From NCBI GenBank assembly GCA_020698575.1, contig CM036251.1, forward strand, positions 4,628,288 to 4,692,287: a stretch of 64,000 nucleotides of DNA, given 5' to 3'. The notes beneath the pieces are model-generated. The model was not told the origin of the DNA. It ran no database searches and saw only the letters and a program-made list of their open reading frames with translations. Below are positions 50,781 through 62,248 of this stretch, piece after piece. Position 1 is the stretch's first letter. Each line of letters opens with the position of its first letter. A program made the position numbers and the translations under genes. The stretch comes from Bostrychus sinensis (taxonomy: Eukaryota; Chordata; Actinopteri; Gobiiformes; Eleotridae).

Positions 50781-51566
50781 CACCTATATTCTAAATGTCA
50801 CTCTAATAGTGACATATGTCTTTTAGTTTTAGCCCTCTCTGCTTCTAAAGACCTGGTCTATAAACCATTTTAGTGTTTGTAAAGAGAATGTTTTTGTTCC
50901 AAAGACTGGTGCTGAAAGTTAAAAAGACAATAATAAATTTTTAACGGAGGAATTAATGCTAGCCATCATAAATTATGAATAATCCAGACAGGTTTGGTGA
51001 CAGAGACCCACTCTGCCACATGTGAGTAATATCAGAGCCTGGTTAGAGAACATTAGAGAGTGAGTCAGCGTTTAGTCGTTTTATTTAACGTAACATAAAT
51101 GTGTTGGACCACAGCAGTTTGACAGTGTATGCTCAGATTTAATTCATCAGTCTCCACAAATCCTATAAGTTCACTTTAGCAGCTGGACCTGACTCAGATC
51201 TGGGTCAGATTAACTCAGAGTCAGTTTTAATAAACATAAAAACAACAAACATTTGTTCCTGCTCCAGAAATGTCTAAATGAATATTTTTATTTGCTGCCT
51301 TGTAGAAATGAATGGAACAGAATGTTAATCTCAGTACAAGGCACAACTTTTCTAAATACATCACTCGTGGAAGGGTCTATTATCATTTTTACACATCGTG
51401 AGGCCGTGAGCAGACGCTAGCTCCAGAGCATGTGGCTAATTAGCGCATAAACAAACCTCAGCTGCACGTCACACTGCGCTGTGGCCAAACTGCTGCCCCA
51501 GCTTAACAAGGACATTACTGAGGTGAAAAGACTCCTTTTTCTGTGATTATTAGTGTTTTTTTTTCC
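50781..51566. other. Spacer, no recognised feature
   Basis: No repeat ends or credible frames. Confidence 0.35.
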
Positions 51567-51728
51567 CTCTAAGCCAGCGGTTCTCAACTGGTGGGTCAGG
51601 ACCCCAAAGTGCCAGGGCAAAAAAAGTTTATTTTTTTCAAATATATAATCAATTTATTCTCCTTAACAGTAGGTGGCAGTATGGGACATTAGGAGAATAG
51701 AAAAAAACCAACAAGAGCAAAAAGTCCA

Positions 51729-52402
51729 GGGCTGTGTCTGAGCGTCCTCCCTAATCCTTCTGTAGTGCTCTGTAGTGGTCACGCCATTTTGTAGTGGTGT
51801 CCGAATGTCTAGTGGATAAAAAATAGTGCACTCAAAATTTCCCACAATGCATTTTGAAAAGTAGTGGGCAGCGATGGTCACTAGAGGTCAGTATAGACCA
51901 GAATGCTTTGCAAGTTTGGGAGGAGAACAGCGGGACTAAGCACAACACGTCTGAATGAAACCAGTTAGAAACACCTTTTTTTACTTCTGTCACGTCGTAA
52001 TCAGAAATAAAAAGCTCTTAAATAAACCATTGCAGTGTAAAATTGCTAACGTTAGCTTAGCCAGCGTTCAGCCTCCGCACGTAAGGCACAGAGCTGCAAT
52101 AATCATCTGTTTTATTCATTATAGCCATAATTCATGTTAAATATCACACGTATGACTATTATTTATCTATAAATACTAAAACATCTGAGTCTGGTTGGGT
52201 TTTATCACAGAAGAACATTATCAGCGGAGTTTCCACAAACTTTTTTTTACACAGACTCCAGAGTCACATGATCACCGCTGAGAGAAAAATTGTGTGTGAG
52301 TCCGAATCATTCACAAAATGAGTGCACTACAGTCCTGCTGTATAGTGCTGGAGTGCAGTGATTGAGGGGTTAGGGGCTAGGGAGGACGTTCGGACACAGC
52401 CC
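51729..52402. mobile_element. Element with 25-bp inverted ends (GGGCTGTGTCYGARCGTCCT)
   Basis: The left GGGCTGTGTCTGAGCGTCCT and the right (reverse complement) GGGCTGTGTCCGAACGTCCT both continue CCCTA. The interior repeats GTAGTGCTCTGTAGTGG and AGTGCACTAC-like words. No clear target duplication; superfamily open. Confidence 0.7.
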
Positions 52403-52422
52403 AGTTCTGTAATGTTCCTGTT

Positions 52423-52817
52423 ACGGTTGAAGTACGGTGGCCCTAAGGTGCAATATCAAAATTGTTTTTGTCCACTAGAAAAATAAAAGCAGAGATAGAT
52501 TCTTTTGAAAATCTTGCCTTAAAAAAAAACCCATCCCTTACATTTCTGAAAAAAAAAAACACCTCTAAAATTGAAAACATTCCATTAAAATAAAGCCATA
52601 TCTCAAATTTAAAAAACTTGTTTGAAAAACTCATTTATCAAAATAAAATTATTTCCATCAAAGAAGAGCTCCTCAGAATAAAAAAGCACTCTTTTTTTCT
52701 TTTGAGGTGGGTTTCTTTTTTGAGGCAACACATTTAAAAATCTTCCTCTGCTTTTATTTTTTTAATGGATAAAAACAATTTTGATGTTGCACCTCAGGGC
52801 CACCGTACTTCAACCGT
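52423..52817. mobile_element. Fold-back element with long inverted ends (ACGGTTGAAGTACGGTGGCC)
   Basis: The left arm ACGGTTGAAGTACGGTGGCC, then AATATCAAAATTGTTTTTGT and AAAATAAAAGCAGAG, is matched by the right arm over roughly 110-150 bp. The centre is A-rich on the left and T-rich on the right, so nearly the whole 395 bp can fold. No coding. Confidence 0.75.
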
Positions 52818-53148
52818 GCTGCTTAATTTTCTTTAATATCTCTTTTACTTGGGTCGTGGCTTTTCGTTATCGGTGACAGCGGGTCCTGAAACCAGGCCAG
52901 CTGAGAACCACTGCTCTAAACAACATCGCTGTTCTCTTACACAGATTAAAGTGGGGAGAATCCTAAAATATACTTATTACATAGTGAATTTTGTGTTAAA
53001 TGTGTAGGTTTGGTTTGGTTTGGGTCGTCCTGTCTCTGTCAGAGTGCGTCAGTGTGTGAGGAGTGGGCTGCAGACAGAGAGAGGGCTCAGGACACTGGGT
53101 TTATATTTAGTCTGTGGGAATAATTCAGTGTGAGTCTCCTCCTCTTCA

Positions 53149-53149
<1 letters not shown>

Positions 53150-53197
<48 letters not shown>
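53150..53197. repeat. (CTG)16 microsatellite
   Basis: Uninterrupted 48 bases of CTG. The leucine frame across it (53114-53329) has no other support. Confidence 0.95.
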
Positions 53198-53424
53198 ACA
53201 GGTGTCACCAGAGACCGAGACAAGAGCGGATCATCGCCAGGACTACACCGACTACACAAGGAGCAACTACACAAAGAACTACACAAGACAGCACACAGAA
53301 AACAACACTGGAGAGGCTGCTTTCACTGAGGAACAAGAGCTCAGAGAAAAACTCAATCTAAAGGCACGAGTCAGGACTAAACCAGGACGAAACTGGGGCC
53401 AAACTAAGCCTAAATTTAGTAATT

Positions 53425-54245
53425 TTATTTACATGGCACATTTAAAAACAACAGGGGTTGCGCAAAAGTAAAACAAGTTGACACACAATAATATAAAACA
53501 CTTTCAAAATAAACAGAAAAGAAGTTACAATGGATTAAAAGTAGAAATAGAAGTGATAAAAAACATCCAGATAAAAGTCACAAAACAGAGACAAAAATTT
53601 GCCAAAAACAGCCAAATTAAAAGCCACATTAAGATTAAAATAATCTGTGGAGAAGCTGGTTTTGATGTGGACTGGGAGTTGGTTCTAGGGCTGCACGATA
53701 TGGAGAAACATGCGATATTCGATAACTAGGTTGAAAATCGCGATAACGATATTATTGCGATATTTGAAAATAGAGCCTACTTTTCGAACATAGTAAGTTA
53801 AATTCTCTACATTTCACAAAAATGTAAGTTCCTGTATTTACAAGTCAAAACAGCGACAAAATCAAAACTTAACACAGACTAAACCAGGAATAAAACAAGG
53901 CTAAGCTGTGACTAAATTAATTAAATTACCACTAAAAGTAAAAACATTTTTATTTAGTCACAACACATGTTCTTTTAAGGCTCTGGTGGAAAATGATTCT
54001 TCAGTGTAAATCTCTGTCAGATGGAAGACCACAGCGTTATTGCGATATATTTAGATTCTCGCGATACAAATATTGCATTTGCTGATATTGCGATAACGAT
54101 AATTTTGCGATATATTGTGCAGCCTTAGTTGATTCCACAGTTTAGGGGCCATGACAGATAAGGCTTGGTCTCCCTTTGTTTTAAGACGAGATGTGGGGAC
54201 TGAGAGGAGGACCTGAGAGACCTTGAGACCAAATTTAGGGCAAAG
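53425..54245. repeat. Common teleost retroelement-like repeat split by an F1 element
   Basis: The left part has TTTATTTACATGGCACATTT and AAAACAACAGGGGTTG; the right part has GATTCCACAGTTTAGGGGCC, then GGCTTGGTCTCCCTTTG. I know both as parts, in this order, of a repeat frequent in fish, probably LINE-derived. F1 copy 10 lies between (53686-54127). Confidence 0.55.
53686..54127 (-). mobile_element. F1 hAT element, copy 10
   Basis: Full length, TAGGGCTGCACGATATGGAG to TATTGTGCAGCCTTA. Flanks GTTGGTTC and GTTGATTC match at 7 of 8. A short loss near CACTAAAAGTAAAAAC removes the usual CTGGACTTTTT. Confidence 0.88.
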
Positions 54246-54589
54246 GCAATCCCAAGTCTTGTCCTGGTTTAGTCCTTGCCTATAACCCAGACACTGCTTG
54301 TAAAAACGCCAGCCTTATGCAACTTCTCCAATTATAAGCATCATCCAACAGCACTCAGGCCTCTTCAGCGTGATCCTGTTGGAGCCACAGTCTGAAGAGA
54401 CCCTGCAGCTGCTCAGAGGCAGGTCCAGGCCTGCTCCAGCGCCACACTGGATAAAACAAACCAAAACATAAACAGCCGACAGCAAACGGCCTCTTCTGTC
54501 CCGCTGAGGACCGCAGCACTTCAAACGCTCACAATGGGACTTCAGCATATGCAGAGTTTTACAGTCTGTGTGGTTACAGAGACATTAAA

Positions 54590-55022
54590 ACTATTACCTT
54601 AGTCCAATTATAACAAAACTGAGACTGAGAACAAGTCAAGAGTGAACTGAGACCAAAGACAAGGCTGAGATTTTCAGGGTTTGAAACCGAATCGAGACTT
54701 TTTAACGGCCGAGACCAAGTCAAGACCAAACCACATAAACTAGAACTAAATAAAGGGGGAAAGTTAAAAAAAAGTGGTTCAAATACAGTCATGATTATTT
54801 TAATGATTTAATGCAACAGACTCCACAAACAAACAGGGACAGATAATCTTCCTAAAACTAATTAGCTACTCGGCACATCCCAGACTGAGATAAGACCGAG
54901 TAAAATTTGATTCGAGACCAAGACCAAAACCAAGACGGAGTAAAACTGCAGCCGAGACAGAGAAGAGACCAAGACCATTAAAAAAATGATCTCAAAACCA
55001 AGACCGGTCTCGGCTGCTACAA
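54590..55022. repeat. Degenerate GAGACCAAGACC-rich hAT-like repeat (family Q)
   Basis: Words such as GAGTGAACTGAGACCAAAGA, TAGAACTAAATAAAGGGGG and CCGAGTAAAATTTGATTCGA parallel the copy at 56994-57393. The termini are decayed (CTCGGCTGCTACAA on the right). Confidence 0.6.
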
Positions 55023-56220
55023 AATTATTGTGATCACATTATTGCTGTTTCAGTGAACCTTTATTCTGAAGGAGTAGCGGAGGTTTATTTTGACATTTGG
55101 AGCCTGTTTCCTGTGTCTCCTCTGCTGTGGCTCTGCAGATCATCACAGAGCTGCTCGAAATATTTAACTCCAACCTATCTTTAGCGGCACAGTGGCTGGT
55201 GTGCTGTCACCACAGTGAGTCGTCAGTCTGATTAAACAGAAAACAGTTGACACGATGCTGTCATTCAGCACTGCTGCTGCAGAATAAGCAGATGAAAATT
55301 AATCATTTGGACTACAATTAGACAAAAATAAAGCCAACTTTATTAGCATCTAACTCAACAATCCCAGACCACTTGAATGGAGAATTAATCTGAGAAGACC
55401 ACTGCAGCCTCAATTCAACTCTTTTTTAAGGAAAGATAAAATAAATAATAAAACACTCCATAAAAGCATAAAAAAGCCAAAATCCTGACTAAATAACTAG
55501 TTTTTGAGTTTAGCGATGTTTAACGTGAATGCTTTGGGCTCTCCTCAGTTACAGACAGACGTCTTCATGAAGCTGATGTTACTGTGAGTGTAGCTGCTGG
55601 AGCTGGTGGCTGTTCAGAGGCAGGTGAAAACATCAGAAATAACCTGAGTAAAGGCAGTCGGCGCCGTCGTACCCTGTCTGTGTTTGAACAATGAGCCGAG
55701 TTTAAGGCTCGCTGTAAAAGAAGAGAACCAGCTGTTTCTGTCTGAGTGAATATACGAGAGGTTTCTGCTCAGACGCTGCAGCGGAGGAGATATTCTGAGT
55801 TCAAACATCACACTACATTGTCTTTTCTAAACCATTTATTTACTTTTTAGTTTTACATGAGTTAAATTTTGAGAAACAAACTCCAGAGCTGCTGCTACAA
55901 CACAGACACTCACCACTTCAACAACTTCTTATTTAATTAAAATACAAATTATTTTGGAGACGAGACAACAAGAAGAACATCAACAACCAACACCAACCTC
56001 ATCCGTAAAGTGACAACCTTTTTCTGCTGTAGTGTCTAAAATACTCGTCCATCATTTACAAACGATTTGGAAAAAAAAAACAGGAGCAGTCTCATGGAAG
56101 ATACTCAAAAAATGATTAGGTTATACAGTTCCTTATGCCATATTAAATAAAACCTTCAGTCCAAAAAAACTTATGTTATGTCTGATTATCAACAGGAGAA
56201 GGCATAATCCAACAGTAAAC
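55023..56220. other. 1.2-kb spacer, no recognised feature
   Basis: Mixed unique sequence. A 65-codon minus frame at 55614-55811 is not convincing. Confidence 0.35.
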
Positions 56221-56228
56221 ATTTAGAC

Positions 56229-56662
56229 TAGGGCTGCACGATATGGAGAAAACATGCGATATTCGATAACTATATTGAAAATTGCAATAACGATATTATT
56301 GCGATATTTGAAACAGAGCCTACTTTTCAAATACAGTAAGTTAAATTCACTACATTTCACAAAAATGTAAGTTCCTGTATTTACAAGTCAAAACAGCGAC
56401 AAAATCAAAACTTAACACAGATTAAACCAGGAATAAAACAAGGCTAAGCTGTGACTAAATTAATTAAATTACCACTAAAACTGGACTTTTTACACATTTT
56501 TATTTAGTCACAACACATGTTCTTTTAAGGCTCTGGTGGAAAATGATTCTTCAGTGTAAATCTCTGTCAGATGGAAGACCACAGCGTTATTGTGATATAT
56601 TTAGATTCTTGCGATACTGATATTGCGATAACGATAATTTTGCGATATATTGTGCAGCCCTA
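56229..56662 (-). mobile_element. F1 hAT element, copy 11, perfect duplication
   Basis: TAGGGCTGCACGATATGGAG to TATTGTGCAGCCCTA, with a perfect 8-bp repeat ATTTAGAC (56221-56228 and 56663-56670). Cleanest F1 insertion in the window; suitable as a reference copy. Confidence 0.93.
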
Positions 56663-56993
56663 ATTTAGACTCATAAAGTGACATGAAATAAACACCAAAC
56701 AAACACTGTTTAATGCATTATTTTCATTTATTTCATTCTCAAACTATCATTTTTGCAACTAAATGCCACACAGAACATCACCTCCTTATCATAATCAGAG
56801 ATGGAGGAAGTTTTTTTTAATAAAGCATGTAAACTTTATTTTTTAATGTTTTGTTTGTTTGTTTGTTTGTCTGTTTTGTTTTACAGCTGTGCAGAATCTA
56901 ATACAACTAAAACTACATCTCCTAACATTTTGAGAATTTAAAACTGCAAGATGCAAAATTGTGTTACTCAAGTGAAAATGAAAAGTAAAAAGT

Positions 56994-57393
56994 AGTGTTG
57001 TAGTCAAGACCATATTAATCAAGACCAAGACCAGTCCAAGTCCAGAGTGAACTGAGATCAAGACAAGGCCAAGACTTTCAGGATCAAGACCAAGACTTTA
57101 GAGCACGGAGTCCGAGTCGAGACCAAAACCAAGACCAGGTCAAAACCAAACCCAGTGAACTAACACTAAAAAAAGGGGGAAAAAAAGTGATGATTTAATG
57201 CAACACACTGCACAGAGACAGATAATTTCCTGTTTCTTCTGATGCGGAAGAACTAGCATTTTCTCATAATGTTTAGTAAATGAATTCGCATCCGAAACTG
57301 AAGCAAAACCGAGTAAAATTAGGTTCAAGACCAGGGCCAAGACCGAGTAAAGCTGCAGCTGAGACCGAGACCAAGACCAGTCGCTACAACACT
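56994..57393. mobile_element. hAT-like element Q (ends AGTGTTGTAGTC ... GCTACAACACT)
   Basis: The termini are near-perfect inverted repeats (AGTGTTGTAG). The interior is rich in GACCAAGACC/GAGACCGAG words. AGTAAAAA to the left and AGTACAAA to the right may be the decayed 8-bp duplication, with two extra bases on the left. Confidence 0.65.
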
Positions 57394-57575
57394 AGTACAA
57401 ATTACAAAAGTAAAAATAATGAGTGTACAGTACCACTGCTACAGCCATTACTACTGCTACCACTATTAGCCTATCACAAATACCACAACTACTACTACAA
57501 ACTCCACTGTGTCTACTACTATTACTACAACTATTACAACAATATTACTGCGTCTATACAATGCCACAGAGGTAA
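57394..57575. repeat. Degenerate (TAC)n-rich stretch
   Basis: CACTACTACTAC-like interrupted trinucleotides, with ACTACTACAAACTCC and TACTACTATTACTAC. No gene. Confidence 0.6.
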
Positions 57576-58127
57576 AAAATAAAAAAAATAAAATAAAAAA
57601 TACTCATTCAGGGCTATTTAAATGAGTTTTTATTATTTTTTCCTCTTAGATTACTCAAGTCTAAGTCTGTTTTAGAAAATATCACCAGAAAGTACATTTT
57701 AAGAAGAAACCTTACTAAATTATCTAAGTGAGAGTTGAGTAGCTTGGTTTTCTAATTACTTTCCTCATCGTTCAGTGCAATTAAATACAACATGAGAAAG
57801 CCCACAGTGCGTTTCTGAAGCGGTTCTTCTGCTTTGAAAGTGTAACCAGACACTGAAAGGATCTCTGGTATCTCTGAGCAGATATTCCACAAGAGTAGTT
57901 TTTAATTAAATTTTGATGAATGCACTTAGGAAAAAACACAAACGTGGCTTTGTGAGTTTGGTGAGTGACACCTGTGAGGATGCAAGGTGAACCTAAGGAT
58001 TATTTGTACTGCAATTTCAAAAGTCAGGGCATGGAAAAGTAAAAAAAGAGGAAAATGCACGGGTAGATGTGAAATAATAAGGTAAAAAGCTGAAAAGTAG
58101 CAGCTTTTGTCTCGGTTTTTGTCTTAC

Positions 58128-58500
58128 CTGTGAGCAAATCCGCATGGGCGCTGCTCCGTGGAGTTCGCCGAGCGCAGGGAACTCCTCTCGGCTTCACGCG
58201 GTGCTCGCTCCCCCGGTGGTGGTAGTTCAGGAGGTACGGTCCCAAAGCGGCACGAAACTGCAAGGTAGCGGTGATAAAACGCGGGGTAAATGTGGAGGAT
58301 GAACTCCCGGAGACACGCCCCGGAGCTGAGGGGGGAGTTTCGCGGTGATGAGAGAGGAGCAGAGCGGAGGAAACCGCCCGGAGAGCGCGCAAAGAGCGGA
58401 GGAGACGCACCGCTCTGAGCTGAGCCAAAGCGGACTGAGAGGAGAGCGAGGAGGGGTCAAGCTGACGGTAAAACAGGAAAAAGGCGAGAGGAAACCGGAT
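58128..58500 (-). CDS. CpG-rich putative first exon of an unrecognised gene
   Basis: This block is clearly richer in GC and in CpG than its surroundings. On minus it ends in TTTGCTCACAG|GTAAGAC, a near-consensus splice donor with the last exon base at 58128. Such a CpG island with a donor at its downstream edge is the usual look of a vertebrate first exon. Transcription would start at about 58430-58500 and run leftward. The only ATG near the end is ATGCGGATTTGCTCACAG at 58145, which would give six codons (MRICSQ) before the intron and has a weak context, so most or all of the exon is probably 5'UTR. An open frame through the block (to 58428) lacks an ATG. The downstream exons are not recognised in the window. 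A CpG-rich repeat is the main alternative. Confidence 0.45.
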
Positions 58501-58730
58501 ATGGCTTCAAAATAAAAGCACACATGGAAAAAACGCCACAAAAAGTACAAAAAGTGGGACAAGTGTGCGATTTGGTGGGTGATGTCAGGAAAATCACTAT
58601 AATGCCAAAGCTAAGGTTAATTTTAATGTTGTCAAAGTATTATGCATGCTTACCCTAGTTTAGACCCTGTGTTTATCAATAAAGTACTTAGATTAGGCCT
58701 CTACTTACTCACATATGATATGAATTTACT

Positions 58731-59342
58731 GTCAATCCTCACGAGTTAATCATCCCGATAGGAGAGTGCTCTTACTTTATGTACCAGGTCTTGTTTGGCC
58801 ATCTGTAGGATATCTATACTTCACTCTGTATGCTAACACTAGCTTTAGATAGATAGCCTCTCTGCCACTCGCTGAACTTGTTTCTGCAGAATAAAGCCAA
58901 GTCAAGGTCCATGCAACTCTGCTGAGGCCAAACAAGAGCCAGCTTGACTCCCAAAACAACATTTTTGCTTATCAGGTGAAATGTCCGGGATCCTCCTGTA
59001 ACTTATTGTGCCATAAACATGATATACCTGGAGGTGGACCTGGACCTGGCTTAATCACACTGCATTCTTTAAAACCTGTGTGTACCCCGGGGTCGGGAGC
59101 ATTTCGGTGGCATCCCAAGATCGGAAGGTTCTCCCCGGAGAGAGCTCAGACCGCTGGCGGCGCTACGCCAACGAATTGCTCCCTTCTCGTGAGATTGTAC
59201 TCTGACTTTTGATCTTCCACTATACTGTATTTTTGCATCATTTTGAATCCTGTGAATTGGTATTTTTGATCCTGTTGATCTTCAATAAACTTGGGTGGCA
59301 TTCTTACTACAACTTCCCTGTCCTCGGTGTCAATTATTGACA
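58731..59342 (+). mobile_element. LTR-like sequence, uncertain
   Basis: TGTCAAT at 58731 and ATTGACA at 59342 could be TG...CA edges, and CAATAAACTTGG near 59282 is a polyadenylation signal about 55 bp before the right edge, as in an R-U5 region. The flanks do not form a duplication, and the right edge is itself a small palindrome (TGTCAATTATTGACA), so the boundaries are not secure. An inverted pair TCTTGTTTGGCC / GGCCAAACAAGA at 58789 and 58927 lies inside. A gene 3' end is an alternative. Confidence 0.3.
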
Positions 59343-60176
59343 GAGAGCACGCAACAGGTACCTTCTGAGAACGAGGTCAAATAACATCAAAAAATCCTGT
59401 ACAACATGGGAAAAGGAGGGAATCGAGAAATAAATCTTTGATATACAACTCTAACTTACCAACTTTGATGTGCTGTTTTCACCCCAAAAACACAAACATT
59501 TGGCAAATCTCTTTACTGAGACTTTACTCATTAAAATAGAAAAAATAGAACAGAAAAAAATCTAAGCTCTCAGTCTGCACATTCTCAAAATCAGTAGGAG
59601 AGCACCTGGAACACTGATCTCACGGTGTTGTTTTTAACAAGAATCTCTTTTATAAGATTCACTGAGCACCAATGAAAAAGAGGGACATTCTCTTAAAGCT
59701 GTACTATCTGATTTTGTGACTGTAAAAGTGATGTGTCTAAAAAATGTTGACTTTGAATGATACACTCCTCTTTCCTAATTCCTCACACAGCACAGATCTG
59801 GAGTTTGCTTTTAATTCTTTACAATAAAAAAATAAAAATACTGTGAATAAGCTATAACTTTTGAAATAAAACAACAGCTCCTTCACATTATTCCTGACAG
59901 ATTCTAGTTGTGGATAGATAAAGGATGTATCGACCAATCAGAGCGCTCCTGTCCTATGAAAGCGTGTGATTGGTTAAACTGTTTCTTCCCTTGCTCTAAA
60001 ACAAAAACCTTTATAACACAGCCCACAGTGACCTCAAAGTCTCAGTTTTTCTCAGATGACTTCAGTTATGCTGCACTAATAACTAAATAATTATCTTTAA
60101 TCAGTGGAACGAAGGTACAAATGCCTAAATGGCTTTGCAGTACAACCAAAAATGGGACAGGTGGGCACCCTTCTGT
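59343..60176. other. Spacer, no recognised feature
   Basis: AT-rich; TTAAAGCTGTACTATCTGAT at 59695 looks like a TTAA-type element end, but no partner was found. Confidence 0.35.
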
Positions 60177-60568
60177 CAGGGCGGCCCCCTTTAGGCAAAC
60201 TAAGCAGCTGCATAGGACCCCGCAAACATTAGAGGGCCCCAAGGCTTATCCATCATTTCCTGATTTGATTCATTTGTCAATTCTATTAAATGAATATTCT
60301 GCTTGTTATTGCCAGTTATTATTGAATGGGTCTATCTGTTACACTTATTTTTGTCCTGGGCCCCCCTTGGAGAGTTTGCAAGTCCAAAAAATATCAACAA
60401 AATAATCCCTCTAGAAAAATAGTGGGTCAGTGTTTTAAATAAGACAAAAAAACAAAAAACAAAAAAATAGAAAAGTAAAATTTACCTGGTCTAAAAAAAA
60501 AGAGAAACAGAAGGTTGGCCCCCAAACCTGTCCTGCTTAGGGCCTCAAAATGTGCAGGACCGGCCCTG
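60177..60568. mobile_element. Element with CAGGGC-GGCCCC ... GGACCGGCCCTG ends, probably hAT
   Basis: Left CAGGGCGGCCCCCTTTAGGC and right TGCAGGACCGGCCCTG with subterminal GGGCCCC on both sides resemble a fish hAT family. The flanks CCTTCTGT and ATTACAGC do not match. Confidence 0.5.
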
Positions 60569-61523
60569 ATTACAGCGTTTCCCATTAATACAGAAGATTA
60601 CGGCAGCCCACTATAGTCTAATTTTGTCCCCATAGTCTAAAACTTTTTTTATAAATATTTTTTTATAAATAATGCTACATATATATTATATAAATAACTT
60701 ATAAATATAAAATACATTGTAAATTGTAGACACAAAAAACTTCTATAATGTGGTGTTTACAGAGACATTTTTGACACCAATTATATTTTTATAAAACAAA
60801 ATGGAATACAAAAAACACTTTAAAGTGGCTGAATATATGAATAAAAAAAATATATAAAATGATAAAAAAATATATACTAATAATACAAAAAAAATTTAAA
60901 CATTTTGCTGAATCTGAAATGGTATAAAAAATAAATAGAAATGGGTGAAATAATAAACAAAAACTCAAACAGGTTTAATGTCAGGTAAAAGAGTCAGGAC
61001 GAAAGGACTGGGCAGCAGAATATTTTAGGCCTGTTGTTGTTTATACAGAGTTAGTTTCAAAGTCAGCCTCAGAAAAGTCCATCTCTGAACTAAAGTATTG
61101 TTATTGGATTCTGGGTCTGTTTACTGCATATCTCATATTTTTCTGATATTATAGGGTCCTGTATTTACTCGGCTGCAGCCGCGCCTCCGAAAGTCCAAAG
61201 TCTGCGCTTCATCCTTCACTGAACACCAGACTCTCCTCTGTCCAGATACAGACAACTTCTCTCAGGCACGTTTAACTCACCGCATAAAAACAGTAAGAAT
61301 AGGAATAGGAATAATAATGATTATATAACAAAAAGTTTAATTTGTTGCAGTTAATGTGAAGCAGTTCTGTCTCTGTACTGTTCTGATCTGAGCAAAACAT
61401 GAGCCAAATAAATCTGAGTTGTTTTGTTTCTAGGGTTGAAGGGCTGTACACAGGATGTTAGAAATACTGAGGTCCATTGTGTCGGTTTAGACCTAGATCT
61501 GGTTTTGTCCTGGTTTAGATCTG
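60569..61523. other. AT-rich spacer, no recognised gene
   Basis: 60640-60960 is extremely AT-rich (ATAAATAATGCTACATATAT-like). At 61480-61530 there is a short CCTGGTTTAG-like stretch in the satellite orientation. Confidence 0.4.
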
Positions 61524-61748
61524 TCGCAAAAAAAGGTTCAAAAACCAGTCATCTGGATTGAGTTTTTAAAGTTGAAGATGTTTCACTTTTTATCCAAGAG
61601 GGTTTCTCAATTCTGAAATTGAACTGTTGAAACAAACCAGCTCTCAACAGTCAAACTCAAACTCTCAAACCCTCTTGGATAAAAAGTGAAACATCTTCAA
61701 CTTTAAAAGCTAAGTCCAGATGACTGCTTTTTGAACCTTTCGTTGCGA
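61524..61748. repeat. Perfect-arm palindromic repeat, about 85-bp arms
   Basis: The left arm TCGCAAAAAAAGGTTCAAAA, then AGTCATCTGGA and AAGTTGAAGATGTTTCACTT, returns as the reverse complement from 61660 to 61748 with a few changes; the loop is about 50 bp. This is a fold-back (MITE-like) element. The outside flanks show no duplication. Confidence 0.85.
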
Positions 61749-62240
61749 TGCAATTCCCCTGAATGAGTCCTCCCAGACTCAGAGTTTAGATCTGGTTTAA
61801 AACACTGAGGCCCAGACCTCTGTGATGTGTACAGCTGTGGGTGGAACAGAACCAACTCCTCTGACTGTAACCACAGTCTGAAGCACATTAATAACAAAAA
61901 TAACATAAAAAGGGAGATGACAGTGAAAGATAAAACAGAAGAAAGCTATCTTTAGAGTCCCTGCAGACCTTTTCTCAATATTTGTTCACCTTTAGAATAA
62001 AAATGAATGAAGCAGTTTTCTTAATAGTCACACTTCAACCCAAGCCTGGGCCTATAGTTTTTACAAAATGATGTGTACTGCTGTGATCAATGGAGCCATT
62101 CTTACCAGATATGGTCATGGCTTTATGTTAAGCAATGGGAGGGTGCACAGTTAGCACTCATGCCTTAAGGTTAAGGTAAATTGTTCTCCAGATGTTGAGC
62201 CAGGATCCTGGCCAGGAGCACCTATAGCTGGAGGATTAGC
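61749..62240. other. Spacer, no recognised feature
   Basis: No gene or element ends. GAGCCAGGATCCTGGCC near 62199 resembles words flanking D2 (47625, 49743). Confidence 0.35.
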
Positions 62241-62248
62241 CTCTGTTG

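Larger units (their letters stand above)
51575..52913 (+). mobile_element. hAT element (CAGCGGTTCTCAACTGGT ... GAGAACCACTG) with two nested elements
   Basis: Flanks CTCTAAGC (51567-51574) and CTCTAAAC (52914-52921) match at 7 of 8. The left GGTGGGTCAGGACCCC and right GGTCCTGAAACCAGGCC are typical of Charlie-like hATs. Own sequence is only about 270 bp; the rest is two insertions (51729-52402 and 52423-52817). Confidence 0.84.

Noticed and set aside
58024..58428. 134-codon minus frame through the CpG-rich block
   Set aside because: It lacks an ATG at its start and reads past a strong splice donor into AT-rich intron-like sequence.
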